Of a stretch of DNA of 64,000 bases, positions 32,862 to 41,618 are shown one piece after another. The notes below the pieces were generated by a model, which was given only the letters and a program-made list of their open reading frames with translations, was not told the DNA's origin and did no database searches. Numbering within the stretch: position 1 is the first letter of the stretch; each line of letters starts with the position of its first letter. Source of the stretch: JADZFO01 sp964512635 (GTDB lineage: Bacteria; 4484-113; JAFGCY01); NCBI GenBank assembly GCA_964512635.1, contig CAZEJB010000002.1, positions 62,001 to 126,000 of the forward strand, given 5' to 3'. The position numbers and the translations under genes were made by a program.

Positions 32862-35800
32862 TTAAAACACGCCATCTTCTCGAAGCTCACGCTCATCATC
32901 CTCGCGCCTAGCATCGTGCTTATAGCTATCAGCGATCCGCCGAAGCAATCTACTTGTACGGGGCCAATTTCGGCAGGCTTCAGCGAAGCCTGTGTATTTC
33001 TCTACTAATGCTCTCTCCTGTTCTCCGCCTTCGGTCATACTCCGCGAGAACACGTCTCTGCTGTTGTATAGCCCGCAGGCTATCCCATCTTCAAGCTCTT
33101 GGCTAGCCACTTCCTCAATCAGATTCCGGAGAACTGTATGCGGCCATATGCCATCCGCCTCAGCCGGGTAATTGGCAAGCACATCACCGATGGTTGAGTC
33201 GCAGACCTCTGATCTTCCGCATTCAGCAGCGAGACGGCGGGCCTCCTTTACCCAGCCATTTAGCTTGTCAGCATCTACGCTGCCATTCCTATCACAGCCC
33301 GGCGGCAGCGACCACTCGCTCAGGACGTGGTAGTTATGACTAGCCCAGCGCTTGTCCCTCTCAGTGGATTCAGCTTCATCAGCTTCAGCTTTGTTCCGCG
33401 ACTTATAGATACTGGATAGAAGTTGGATAAAGAGCTTTGGCTCTTCACCTAACACTTCAAACAGCACCCGTGGGTTTTCCCTGCCATAGTTCTTGTAAAG
33501 TGGAAGCCACGCGTACTGAAGTTGCGCCAGCGCGCTACGCTCAACTTCGCCAGATTCTTCCAGCATTGTGAGAATCTCATAGATACCAAAAGCGACCGAC
33601 TGAGCGTCCACAGACTTCTCGTTTGAAAAGTCATATTTCATCAGCCTCGCTAGCAGATCGAAGGTCATGTCTATGGGCAGCTTGACGGCTTCATTGCGAT
33701 CCTGTGTTCGGATGAACACAACTGCTGCTCCGAGTCTCCCGTAAGTCACGAAACATGCCAGCGCCCTATCGAATTCCTCCTGGCCTAGAGCTTCGGCGCG
33801 CCACGGCCAGGCGCTCATCCAATACTCGGTAATAACTTCAGTCTTCTCTGCGTCGAGCCTATCCCAAGTCTTTGCTGCGAAGGGAAGAAGGCCGTATAGA
33901 ACAACGCGAGCAGCTGGCGGCCAGCACTGCGTTGCTGGGTCGGCCAATAAACCAAGTACCCAAGGCTCACCATGCTGCGCAGCCTTACCGGAGACAAAGC
34001 CGCCGCCGATAGAAAGGTCGGTCCTGTCCTCGGAAGTGAGTAGTCGTGCAATGAACTCGGTATCGTCTTTTGCAATTGGCAGCGCCTTTCCGAGTTGCCA
34101 GCCAATCATATCTGGCCTATCGACTCCTTCAGCCAATTCAAGTATTGCATCCAAACCGCCAGCTTTCCACACGTCTTGCGCTGCTTCGCCTTGCATCTTC
34201 GATAGGCGTGCTTGGTCAGCTCTAGTATCTGATTCTCTCGTCCAGATGTCTGACAACGCGTGGTGGCAGAAGAGCCACTTACTAGTAAGTGCCGGGTTCG
34301 AGGGAGTAAAGCTCTTCAGGGCTTGGCCAAACAAATCCAACCCAGCTTGCGAGACCTTGACCGACTTGTCTTCGTTCCTATAGTGGAGTGCCAGTTTCCT
34401 TCTAATCGCATCCCAGATTAGAAGCCTGTCCTTCTCAGCTTTAATCTGCGCAGAAATCGCAACTAACTGACTGCCGACTTTGAGAAACTCAGACTCAGCA
34501 AGGAGTGGTGCGCGCTCGATTAACTCGCACCAACGTGAAACATCAACTCCAACATCTTGGATTAGCCAGTCAACAATCTGGGAGTGAGTCTGCCAGATTT
34601 CGCTATAAGTGACTTTTCCGTACTCGTCTGGAACCCAATCTCTATAGTGCGGCTTTGATGTGTCGTGTACGCTGTTGAAGTGGTTCGGCAGTAGACATAT
34701 CATGATTTCCCAGCCAGTGTCTGGCGTTTCTTTACGCAACAACCCGAGAACTCCGAGTCGTTCATCCACACTTGCGCTGGTGTATGGATGCCACGAACAA
34801 AAAATCGTCTTTAGGCTTGCGCTGGGACGATTTGAGACTTTTCCGCCAGGGTCGACTTGCGAGAGCCGAGCTAATGCTAATGCAGCGGGCGCTAGGTAGT
34901 CTCTGCTCCACGCCAGCGTCTCAAGAGCCCATAGCAGGCCGGGGTGGGGAGATCCCGAGAACAGCGCATTCGTATCATCATGGAACAAGCCTCGAAGCAC
35001 AGGGTCTTTGGTTCTCAGGTCTTGATCGACAGCAGCGAGAAACTCGTCTGGAGCTGCCTCAGCCAATAAGGACAGGGTTTCGTAGTGTGAAGCCCAGAAC
35101 TGCCAAGAATTGGCAGTCGCAAGAAGTTCCCACACAATCACTCTCGCCCAAGATGCTATATCTTCCTGCGCGGCACTGTCATACACGTCAAAAGCCCCCA
35201 TAAGCGCGAGCGCTCGACTTATGCCGTAGCGGAGATGCTCTGAATATATCGGTCCTACTCCATTGACGCGAGCCATCATCCGCTCCTCGTCTTTCATGTC
35301 CCACTTGCCATCGATCTCTCCTAGTACCTCTAGTGCAAGTTGCTTGAACTTGTCTAGCATACCTCTGTCGATGTACTGGGCTAGTAACTCCCAGGAATCC
35401 TGCGGCGCGACAATACGCCATACGGGGCCTGTTTTCCGAATCGGCGGATCAGACCGCTGAGACCATGTCTGAAAAATCGCAATTGTGTCCGCATACGATT
35501 TACCGCTTAGCCTAGCTAAAGCCGCTTGATCGTTCTCATTGCGATCGTCCCACTGAAGTAGTAAGACTGCTGGAACGAGTGTCACAGGGTCAGCCTGTGT
35601 TAGCCACTCTGGAAGCAAGACCGCTTTGTTTTTTGCGATCTTGCGTCTGAACGCGCCCATGCTATGCCTTGCGGTCTGGGCTAGTTCATCAACACGACCT
35701 TTCAGTCCAGCCCGCTCTAGTTCCCCGCGTGCTCCTTGAACACTCACCCTAGGCAGCGTGATTGCGTTCTTGTTCTTTTCGCTTGGGCCAATCGGAATCA

Positions 35801-36671
35801 GCACGTGATGACCATGCTCCAGCGCAGTAGCTACATTGCCTCTTTGCGCTTGACGGGCAATGAGTACGAGCGGTTCTTGGCGAACCGAGAGCTGAACCCA
35901 GTCAGCCTCATCATTAACAACAATGGCTCTAGCAAAAAACATTTCGGAATCGGCAGGCTCCATAGTCTCAATCGTTGCCGCAAGCACCGCTATGGCTTCA
36001 TCAGCTGTGTCAGCCTGGAGCGCGCAAATTGCGGGTTCCCCATTTAACCAACCCGCGATTTTCTCTGCTTGCTCTTTTCGGCCAGCCAGCAAAAGCGCAT
36101 TCGTCACCGGCCATTTGGTGGCGTTCGACCAGTCGTACCAGAACGCACTTAGAGCCGTGGCACTTGCAGGTGCTGTTCCGATCTGTCGCGAGAACTCCAA
36201 GTGTACGGCGATGAATGATTCCAACCACTGTGCAATATCATCTGCATCTAATGCCAATACATCACGCCACTCGCCACGCGCCTTTTTCTCGGCTTGCCAC
36301 TTGCGCTTACCGGCCCAGCGTCTGGCAGTTGCGAAGATAAATACTGAGTTAACTTTATCTTCACCAAGTGGTTCATTAGTACGTTTGTCGTAGTTGTCGT
36401 TGGCTGCGTCTAGTGGATTTTGGGCAGTGCTAAGTTCCCAGAGCGATTTGCCAGCTGGTAATTGCGCTCCACCAACTTCAGAAAGAACTATGCCATCCCA
36501 CCCCTTAATTGCTGTTCCTTTGTCGTCGCGAAAGTCATCGATGTTCGCGCTGCGGTCTGAACAGCGTATGAGCTTCCTAACAAGAACTGGAAAGTCAGAG
36601 ATTGACGTGTGCCTCTCAGCCCATGCGGCTATGTCAGTCCCGTTGGCAAACAACAATCGTCCTATCATCAT
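32862..36671 (-). CDS. Lone 1,269-aa protein with nuclease-like N terminus; possible defence gene
   Basis: The start follows GGGAGAGT; ATG 36671 or the next codon 36668 is likely. The N-terminal ~160 residues contain GWDGIVLSE (Asp near 59) and GKSLWELST (Glu near 79), then NDNYDKRT and VFIFATARRW. The spacing resembles the D...E core of restriction-endonuclease-like folds, but no clean (D/E)xK is seen. The middle (about 190-330) looks like a P-loop NTPase layout (NALLLAGRKEQAEKIAGWL, ARAIVVNDEADW, HGHHVLIPIG) yet lacks a GxxxxGK(S/T) Walker A. The rest is helical, like the sensor repeats of STAND-type proteins. Clearly lower GC and AT-richer codons than both neighbours indicate transfer. No partner gene is adjacent. 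Family name not recognised; a defence role is inference. Confidence 0.8.
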   Translation of the reverse strand: MMIGRLLFANGTDIAAWAERHTSISDFPVLVRKLIRCSDRSANIDDFRDDKGTAIKGWDGIVLSEVGGAQLPAGKSLWELSTAQNPLDAANDNYDKRTNEPLGEDKVNSVFIFATARRWAGKRKWQAEKKARGEWRDVLALDADDIAQWLESFIAVHLEFSRQIGTAPASATALSAFWYDWSNATKWPVTNALLLAGRKEQAEKIAGWLNGEPAICALQADTADEAIAVLAATIETMEPADSEMFFARAIVVNDEADWVQLSVRQEPLVLIARQAQRGNVATALEHGHHVLIPIGPSEKNKNAITLPRVSVQGARGELERAGLKGRVDELAQTARHSMGAFRRKIAKNKAVLLPEWLTQADPVTLVPAVLLLQWDDRNENDQAALARLSGKSYADTIAIFQTWSQRSDPPIRKTGPVWRIVAPQDSWELLAQYIDRGMLDKFKQLALEVLGEIDGKWDMKDEERMMARVNGVGPIYSEHLRYGISRALALMGAFDVYDSAAQEDIASWARVIVWELLATANSWQFWASHYETLSLLAEAAPDEFLAAVDQDLRTKDPVLRGLFHDDTNALFSGSPHPGLLWALETLAWSRDYLAPAALALARLSQVDPGGKVSNRPSASLKTIFCSWHPYTSASVDERLGVLGLLRKETPDTGWEIMICLLPNHFNSVHDTSKPHYRDWVPDEYGKVTYSEIWQTHSQIVDWLIQDVGVDVSRWCELIERAPLLAESEFLKVGSQLVAISAQIKAEKDRLLIWDAIRRKLALHYRNEDKSVKVSQAGLDLFGQALKSFTPSNPALTSKWLFCHHALSDIWTRESDTRADQARLSKMQGEAAQDVWKAGGLDAILELAEGVDRPDMIGWQLGKALPIAKDDTEFIARLLTSEDRTDLSIGGGFVSGKAAQHGEPWVLGLLADPATQCWPPAARVVLYGLLPFAAKTWDRLDAEKTEVITEYWMSAWPWRAEALGQEEFDRALACFVTYGRLGAAVVFIRTQDRNEAVKLPIDMTFDLLARLMKYDFSNEKSVDAQSVAFGIYEILTMLEESGEVERSALAQLQYAWLPLYKNYGRENPRVLFEVLGEEPKLFIQLLSSIYKSRNKAEADEAESTERDKRWASHNYHVLSEWSLPPGCDRNGSVDADKLNGWVKEARRLAAECGRSEVCDSTIGDVLANYPAEADGIWPHTVLRNLIEEVASQELEDGIACGLYNSRDVFSRSMTEGGEQERALVEKYTGFAEACRNWPRTSRLLRRIADSYKHDARREDDERELREDGVF

Positions 36672-36866
36672 ACTCTCCCATAACAACGATGTGCAACTCC
36701 CTTGTGAGTTCCCACATTCCCTTTCCTAGATCTATAGAGTTAGAACTCCTTCCGGAGTATCATTCTCTACTTTCGGTTCTTTGTGAGAGTCAAGGGAACA
36801 CTAGATGTGAAGTGACGGCAGTATACTCCAGCGCGAACAATTTTGTCTGTTCAGCGCCCTGCATCT

Positions 36867-37925
36867 CTACAACAACAACAGCGCCGCTCCCAGCACCACC
36901 AGCGCGCTCGGGAGCCAGCGGGCGCGGACCGGCTCGCCAAACAGCAGGCCGCCGAGCGCGATGGCGATGAAGACCGAGAGCTGGCTGACCGGCTCGGCCA
37001 CGCTGGGGTTAAAGCCGTGGCGCAGGGCCAGCAGCAGGCAGACATAGGCGAAGATGCCGCTGACTGCGCTGACCAGCAGCGCTACCGGCCGGCGGCGCGC
37101 GATCAGGCGGAACTGCCCCGTGCGGCGCTTGTACAGCAGCCACAGCAGGCCCAGCAGCACCGGCAGCAGGTTGTTGCACAGGGCGTAGGCCAGCGGCGGG
37201 GCGACATCGCTGACGGACTTGTCGATCACGCGGCCGGAGGCCAGGCCGAAGGCATAGACCAGCATGCCGATGGCCCCGGGCTGGCGCAGGGTGTTCAGCG
37301 GGTTTAGCGCCTCGCGCCAGTGCCAGCCTGCCCTGCCCTGGGCGTCGCCCTTGTGCGGCGTCGCGTTAAGCAGCATCACGCCCAGCGCTACCGCGGCCGT
37401 GCCGCCGACGGCGAGCCAGCCGAGCTGCGCGTCGCCGAAGAGGACATCCAGCACATAGAGCCAGACGAAGCCGGTGGCATAGAGCGGGGTCAGATAGCTG
37501 ACCTCGCCGACGCTCATGGCATAGACATAGCTGTGGAAGGCGGCGGTGAAGAGCAGGCCGGTAACCAGGGCCTGCCACCACCAGTCGCCGATGGCGGCAA
37601 AGAGCGCGGGGTTCACGCTCCACTCAAAGCCGACGACGACCGCCAGCAGCAGCCAGGCGATGCCGAAGGAAAAGGTGCAGGAGGCGATGGGGTCCGGCGT
37701 CCAGGGCTGCCCGGCGTCATCCGTGCCGGCGGTCGAGATGGCCTTGATCGTGGGACGCTCGATGCCAAGGCCGATGATGCGGCCGAGCAGGGCGAGATAG
37801 CCGAGGGTGTCGGGGGCAGCCAAGGTGAGTATTGTGAGCCATGGCGGACAGGCGCGTACAGCGCGTTGATGGCTCTGGTCATACGAGCTGCGCGAGGCCC
37901 GCAGAGCCATGCGAGAAGGGAGCAA
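36867..37925 (-). CDS. EamA/DMT-type transporter
   Basis: 352 aa, ten predicted transmembrane helices in two homologous EamA halves; the second half contains LAYALCNNLLPVLLGLLWLL and SVAEPVSQLSVFIAIALGGLLFGEP, a hallmark of the drug/metabolite transporter superfamily. It ends in LLLL just before the lower-GC insert. The true start is uncertain: the first helix begins near residue 38, so the 34-residue basic leader may be untranslated. A TTG at 37823, preceded by CACAAT with 7 nt between, would fit the leaderless pattern seen elsewhere. Substrate unknown. Confidence 0.85.
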   Translation of the reverse strand: MLPSRMALRASRSSYDQSHQRAVRACPPWLTILTLAAPDTLGYLALLGRIIGLGIERPTIKAISTAGTDDAGQPWTPDPIASCTFSFGIAWLLLAVVVGFEWSVNPALFAAIGDWWWQALVTGLLFTAAFHSYVYAMSVGEVSYLTPLYATGFVWLYVLDVLFGDAQLGWLAVGGTAAVALGVMLLNATPHKGDAQGRAGWHWREALNPLNTLRQPGAIGMLVYAFGLASGRVIDKSVSDVAPPLAYALCNNLLPVLLGLLWLLYKRRTGQFRLIARRRPVALLVSAVSGIFAYVCLLLALRHGFNPSVAEPVSQLSVFIAIALGGLLFGEPVRARWLPSALVVLGAALLLL

Positions 37926-38076
37926 ACAAGGCTTGTTCGTTATGCGAAGTGAATGAACACTGCGCTAGTCGAGATTTAAGCCGGGAACCTGCTGGCCGCT
38001 GGGCGGTCTGACTGCTTGTACTGACTGCTGGGCTGCAACTGTCGTGGATCCTCAGTTACGGCCCGGCAGACCGTAC

Positions 38077-38096
38077 GGGGCCTGGAAACAGGCCCC
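38077..38096 (+). promoter_or_regulatory. GAAA-capped hairpin in the leader of the next gene
   Basis: GGGGCCTG / CAGGCCCC with a GAAA loop, followed by AAAA rather than T, so not a terminator for the plus strand. It lies 52 nt before the start at 38149. A role in mRNA stability or an attenuator is possible but only inferred. Confidence 0.35.
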
Positions 38097-38148
38097 AAAA
38101 CTGCGCCGGCCAGGCGTCGTGCGCAGAGTGCATGATTAGGAGGACTAA

Positions 38149-38487
38149 ATGACCGTTGATACGCGAGATTCTCAGTTCAATGATTCTGACGGCCAGTATC
38201 CCCAGTGGGAACGCTCCTGGAGCGAAAATCTCTCTGAGGTTGACGACCAGATCGTTGACTGGTTCCGCACCGCCCGTGAGAAGACGGCGGCGGGAATGAG
38301 TGAACTGGGCGACCGGATCAAGTATCTCTTCGACAAGAAGGAGTTCGACCCGGTGACGCGGGCCGAGTATGAGAAGGCCAAGGGCGACAGCAAGCTCTGG
38401 GGCGCCAAGGTGGAGAACCGTGTGAACCACCTGATCCAGGATGGCAAGATCGCCTGGGCCCGGATGACGGGCCAGGACAAGGCCTAG
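38149..38487 (+). CDS. Small acidic hydrophilic protein, unknown function
   Basis: 112 aa with AGGAGGACTAA directly before ATG. Charged and helical throughout (VDDQIVDWFRTAREKTAAGMSELGDRIKYLF), no signal peptide or membrane helix, reminiscent of small CsbD-like or late-embryogenesis-like stress proteins but without a clear family match. The next gene, 130 bp downstream, is a tiny lmo0937-type membrane protein, which often appears beside stress proteins. Confidence 0.7.
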   Translation: MTVDTRDSQFNDSDGQYPQWERSWSENLSEVDDQIVDWFRTAREKTAAGMSELGDRIKYLFDKKEFDPVTRAEYEKAKGDSKLWGAKVENRVNHLIQDGKIAWARMTGQDKA

Positions 38488-38616
38488 GACTCAGTCCCAG
38501 GTCAGGAAGAAACGGGGCAGCTCGGCCAGGCCGGGGCCCAGAATCTTCCGCCAGAGCTCTGGCCAACACCAGAGTTTAGGCCCGGTGCCCTACACCCGGG
38601 CTCTTAGGAGGATGTA

Positions 38617-38769
38617 ATGCTCTGGAACATTGCGGTGGTGCTGATTATCCTGTGGCTGCTGGGCCTTGTGGGTTATGGAACCATGGGATCTTTCATCCAC
38701 ATCCTGCTGGTCATCGCGATCATCATGATCCTGGTGAACGTGATCCAGGGCCGCCGCTGGGCCTGGTAA
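38617..38769 (+). CDS. lmo0937-family (DUF5670-like) tiny membrane protein
   Basis: 50 aa: MLWNIAVVLIILWLLGL, then GTMGSFIHILLVIAIIMIL and a basic end GRRWAW. Two short helices and the FIHILLVIAI core match the lmo0937 family of stress-linked membrane peptides. TTAGGAGGATGTA precedes ATG, a very strong ribosome site. An inverted repeat, GCCCGG ... CCGGGC (38579-38600), lies just upstream. Probably co-regulated with the small hydrophilic protein before it. Confidence 0.85.
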   Translation: MLWNIAVVLIILWLLGLVGYGTMGSFIHILLVIAIIMILVNVIQGRRWAW

Positions 38770-39170
38770 GGCCCGCTGGTGGAGCGTTGATACCACAACC
38801 CTGAAACAGGGCGGGACCACAGCCTTAAAGATGGGCGTCCCGGTTGCAAGAGTGCGACGGACAAAAAGCAGTCTGAAAAAGTCTGAGAATAGAGAGCCAG
38901 GCAATAGAGCAGTTTCTTTCACAGGGCGGTGCACGGGTTTTGACCCCGGCGCCGCCCTGCTGCTTTGCAGCAAGGGCATAGTGCAAAGCTTGGTTGTGGA
39001 CTTTGCGTCAATCCGAAACGGCGCAGTTGATTAATGTTCTCAGCTGTGGCAAAGTGTGTATCCTGAAATAACGATATAGTGTATCCGTTATATCCATCGT
39101 TTCCGAGGTACTAGTTGTATACGCCATGGCAGTGGCGCCGGGCGGCAGGCTGCCGCCTGGGAGGTGTGCA
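38770..39170. other. Intergenic region upstream of the cytochrome gene
   Basis: About 400 bp without a credible gene. It has a GC-rich dyad near 38920-38965 (GGGCGGTGC ... GGCGCCGCCC) and an AT-rich stretch 39060-39095 with imperfect symmetry around ACGATATAGTGTATCCG that probably carries promoter elements for the downstream lipoprotein gene. I could not settle on one promoter. Confidence 0.4.
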
Positions 39171-41534
39171 ATGAGGTGCCCAAACCTGCTCGCAAGAGCG
39201 ATAAGCACGGGCCTATTGCTGCTGCTTACTGCCTGTGCCACGGGCTCGCAGCCCGGAAGCACAGACTCGGGCAGCCTGCAGCCGGCCTACCGCAGTGAAA
39301 TCAACCAGTTGACCAGCCCCGCCGGGGTTGACGGCAGTGTCTGGCAGCAGCTCCGCACGGAGCTTGAACGTGTGCTCGCCGCCGCGGGCGCCGACAAGGC
39401 TGTGGCCAGCGCCCCGGGCAGCAATGACAGCAAGGTCGATGACCTGGCAGTCAGCGGCACGATTGGCGGCGATGTCATCTTCACCTTCAGTTACCACAAT
39501 TGTGGCGACTATAACCAGGATGGCCGGGTGGCGGTCAGTGACCTCAGCCCGATAGGCATCCACTTCCTTGACCACAGCGGCAGCCCGACCTGGGCCTCCG
39601 CCAGTGTGGCGGATGGCGACAGCAACGGGATCGTCAACGTGGCGGACCTGACGCCCATTGGTATCCATTACCTGACGCAGTGCGACGGCTATCAGCTGCA
39701 GGGAGCGACTGATCCCAACGCGACGAGCTGGGACACGCTGGCCGACCTGCCGATGGGCGGCTCGACTTTCCCGGACGACGGCTCAGCGCGGCACTTCCAG
39801 TACACGTTGTCGAACTCCGCCGCGCAGATGTGGTACCGGGTGGTGCCCTACCTTGGAGCCGGTCCCAGCCGCAGCTATGGCATCGAGAGCAGCCCGGTTT
39901 ACTTCGGCGTGGGGCAAATCCTGCCGCCGGAGAACTTCACTGCCAGCCAGGGGGCCTACAGCGACCGCGTCACCCTGAGCTGGAGCAAGTCCGCCGAGGC
40001 GATCAACTATCGCGTCTTCCGCGACCAGCAGGAAACGCCGCTGGCGGAGCTTGGCGATGTTTCAACTTATGACGACCTGTCACCGGTGGACACCACGCCT
40101 CACAACTACTGGGTCCAGGCCCTCAGCGGCGTACGCGTCTCGAACTTCAGCGCGCCGGCCATCGGCTGGCTCAAGGCGGGGACGACCGAGCTTGAAGCCC
40201 CCGGCGGGGTCAGCGCCAGCGACGGCAGCTCGAGCGAGAAGATCAGCGTCGCCTGGACCAAAGTCAGCGGAGCCACGGGCTATGAGATCTATCGCGATAC
40301 CCAGAGCAATGCCCTGGCAGTGCTCGGCGATGTGAGCAGCTATGACGACAGCGTGGCCGACACCTATGCCCATACCTACTGGCTCGTGGCCACTGGTGCG
40401 GGCGGCAAGCGCAGCACCTTCAGCGCCAGCGACACCGGCTTCCGCGGGGGCAACCCCAGCGGCACGATGGTGGTGCTGGCTTACAACGACCTTGGCATGC
40501 ACTGCATGAACGAGGACTTCAGCAGCTTCATGATCCTGCCGCCCTTCAACACCCTGCATGCACAGGTGATTGACCGCAGCGGCGAGGATCCGCGGATCGT
40601 GAAGAGCGGCGTGACCCTGCGCTACAGCATCAAGGGCAACAGCTATTCCGTGGGCAAGACCAATTTCTGGGACTATGAGGACCTGCTGTTCGGCGTTGAT
40701 CTGGCGCCGAATGTGGGCCTGACCGGCAACGGCCTGAGCGGTTTCCTGAGCCCGACCGGCGGCACGCACACCGACTGGCAGGTGACCGGCATCCCGGTTA
40801 CCCCGGTTAACGACGACCAGAGCTTCAACCCCTATCAGCTCGCCACGGTGTCAGTGTTTCAGGGCGGTGTGGAAACCGCACGCACGGAGGCGGTGGTGCC
40901 GGTGAGCTGGGAGATTTCCTGCAATATCTGTCATGGCAACGACCCGGCTTCGATCCTGCGCAGCCACGACAGCATGCACGGGACCAATCTTGAGAACAGC
41001 CAGCCAGTGGTCTGCGGAACCTGCCACGCGCAGCCCGAGCTTGGCATGGCCGGCCTTGGCAGCCTGCCGACCCTGTCCGGCGCAGTACACAGCGCACATG
41101 CCAGCCGCATGGCGATGGCCGGCCTTGAGAACAGCTGCTATGCCTGCCATCCGGGCCAGACCACGCGGTGTCTGCGCGACGTGCACTACAGCAACGGTGT
41201 AACCTGCACCGACTGCCACGGCGACATGACTGCGGTGGGCGACCCGCAGCGCCAGCCCTGGGCCGATGAGCCGCGCTGCGACCAGTGTCACAGCCGGGCG
41301 GGCTTCGAGTTTGAGCAGCCCGGGGTGCTGTTCCGCGACAGCCTCGGCCATCACGGCATCCAGTGCAGCGCCTGTCACGGCAGCCCGCACGCCATCACTC
41401 CGACGGTCCAGGAAGAGGACAACCTGCAGGCGATTGCAGTCCAGGGTCACCCCGGCGTGATTGATACCTGCACGGTGTGCCACCAGAACCCGCCGGACCA
41501 GTTTGAGCACTTCTACAGCGCGGGCGACGACTAA
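39171..41534 (+). CDS. Seven-haem c-type cytochrome lipoprotein with dockerin-like and FN3 modules
   Basis: 787 aa from ATG 39171 (GGGAGGTGTGCA before it; an earlier ATG at 39126 is less likely). The signal LLLLLTACA has lipobox LTAC. Next come a dockerin-like pair (YNQDGRVAVSDLSPIGIHF, GDSNGIVNVADLTPIGIHY), two FN3-like domains with repeated YRVFRDQ / YEIYRDTQ phrases, and a domain with VLAYNDLGMHCMNEDF. Seven CxxCH haem sites start at 40920, 41013, 41136, 41205, 41277, 41364 and 41469. It is probably anchored to a membrane and exposed outside the cytoplasm, moving electrons. The window holds no cytochrome maturation genes or redox partner. Confidence 0.9.
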   Translation: MRCPNLLARAISTGLLLLLTACATGSQPGSTDSGSLQPAYRSEINQLTSPAGVDGSVWQQLRTELERVLAAAGADKAVASAPGSNDSKVDDLAVSGTIGGDVIFTFSYHNCGDYNQDGRVAVSDLSPIGIHFLDHSGSPTWASASVADGDSNGIVNVADLTPIGIHYLTQCDGYQLQGATDPNATSWDTLADLPMGGSTFPDDGSARHFQYTLSNSAAQMWYRVVPYLGAGPSRSYGIESSPVYFGVGQILPPENFTASQGAYSDRVTLSWSKSAEAINYRVFRDQQETPLAELGDVSTYDDLSPVDTTPHNYWVQALSGVRVSNFSAPAIGWLKAGTTELEAPGGVSASDGSSSEKISVAWTKVSGATGYEIYRDTQSNALAVLGDVSSYDDSVADTYAHTYWLVATGAGGKRSTFSASDTGFRGGNPSGTMVVLAYNDLGMHCMNEDFSSFMILPPFNTLHAQVIDRSGEDPRIVKSGVTLRYSIKGNSYSVGKTNFWDYEDLLFGVDLAPNVGLTGNGLSGFLSPTGGTHTDWQVTGIPVTPVNDDQSFNPYQLATVSVFQGGVETARTEAVVPVSWEISCNICHGNDPASILRSHDSMHGTNLENSQPVVCGTCHAQPELGMAGLGSLPTLSGAVHSAHASRMAMAGLENSCYACHPGQTTRCLRDVHYSNGVTCTDCHGDMTAVGDPQRQPWADEPRCDQCHSRAGFEFEQPGVLFRDSLGHHGIQCSACHGSPHAITPTVQEEDNLQAIAVQGHPGVIDTCTVCHQNPPDQFEHFYSAGDD

Positions 41535-41573
41535 CTAGACAAGTCATGCTGAGCGATTCGAGACCTGGCATCA

Positions 41574-41595
41574 AGGGCGGCCGCGAGGCCGCCCT
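41574..41595. terminator. Hairpin between convergent cytochrome and ankyrin genes
   Basis: AGGGCGGCC / GGCCGCCCT with a GCGA loop lies in the 84-bp gap between convergent genes. There is no T run on either side, so termination is likely factor-assisted or simply 3'-end protection. Confidence 0.5.
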
Positions 41596-41618
41596 CTGCT
41601 TGCTGCAGCAGCCTTTGA

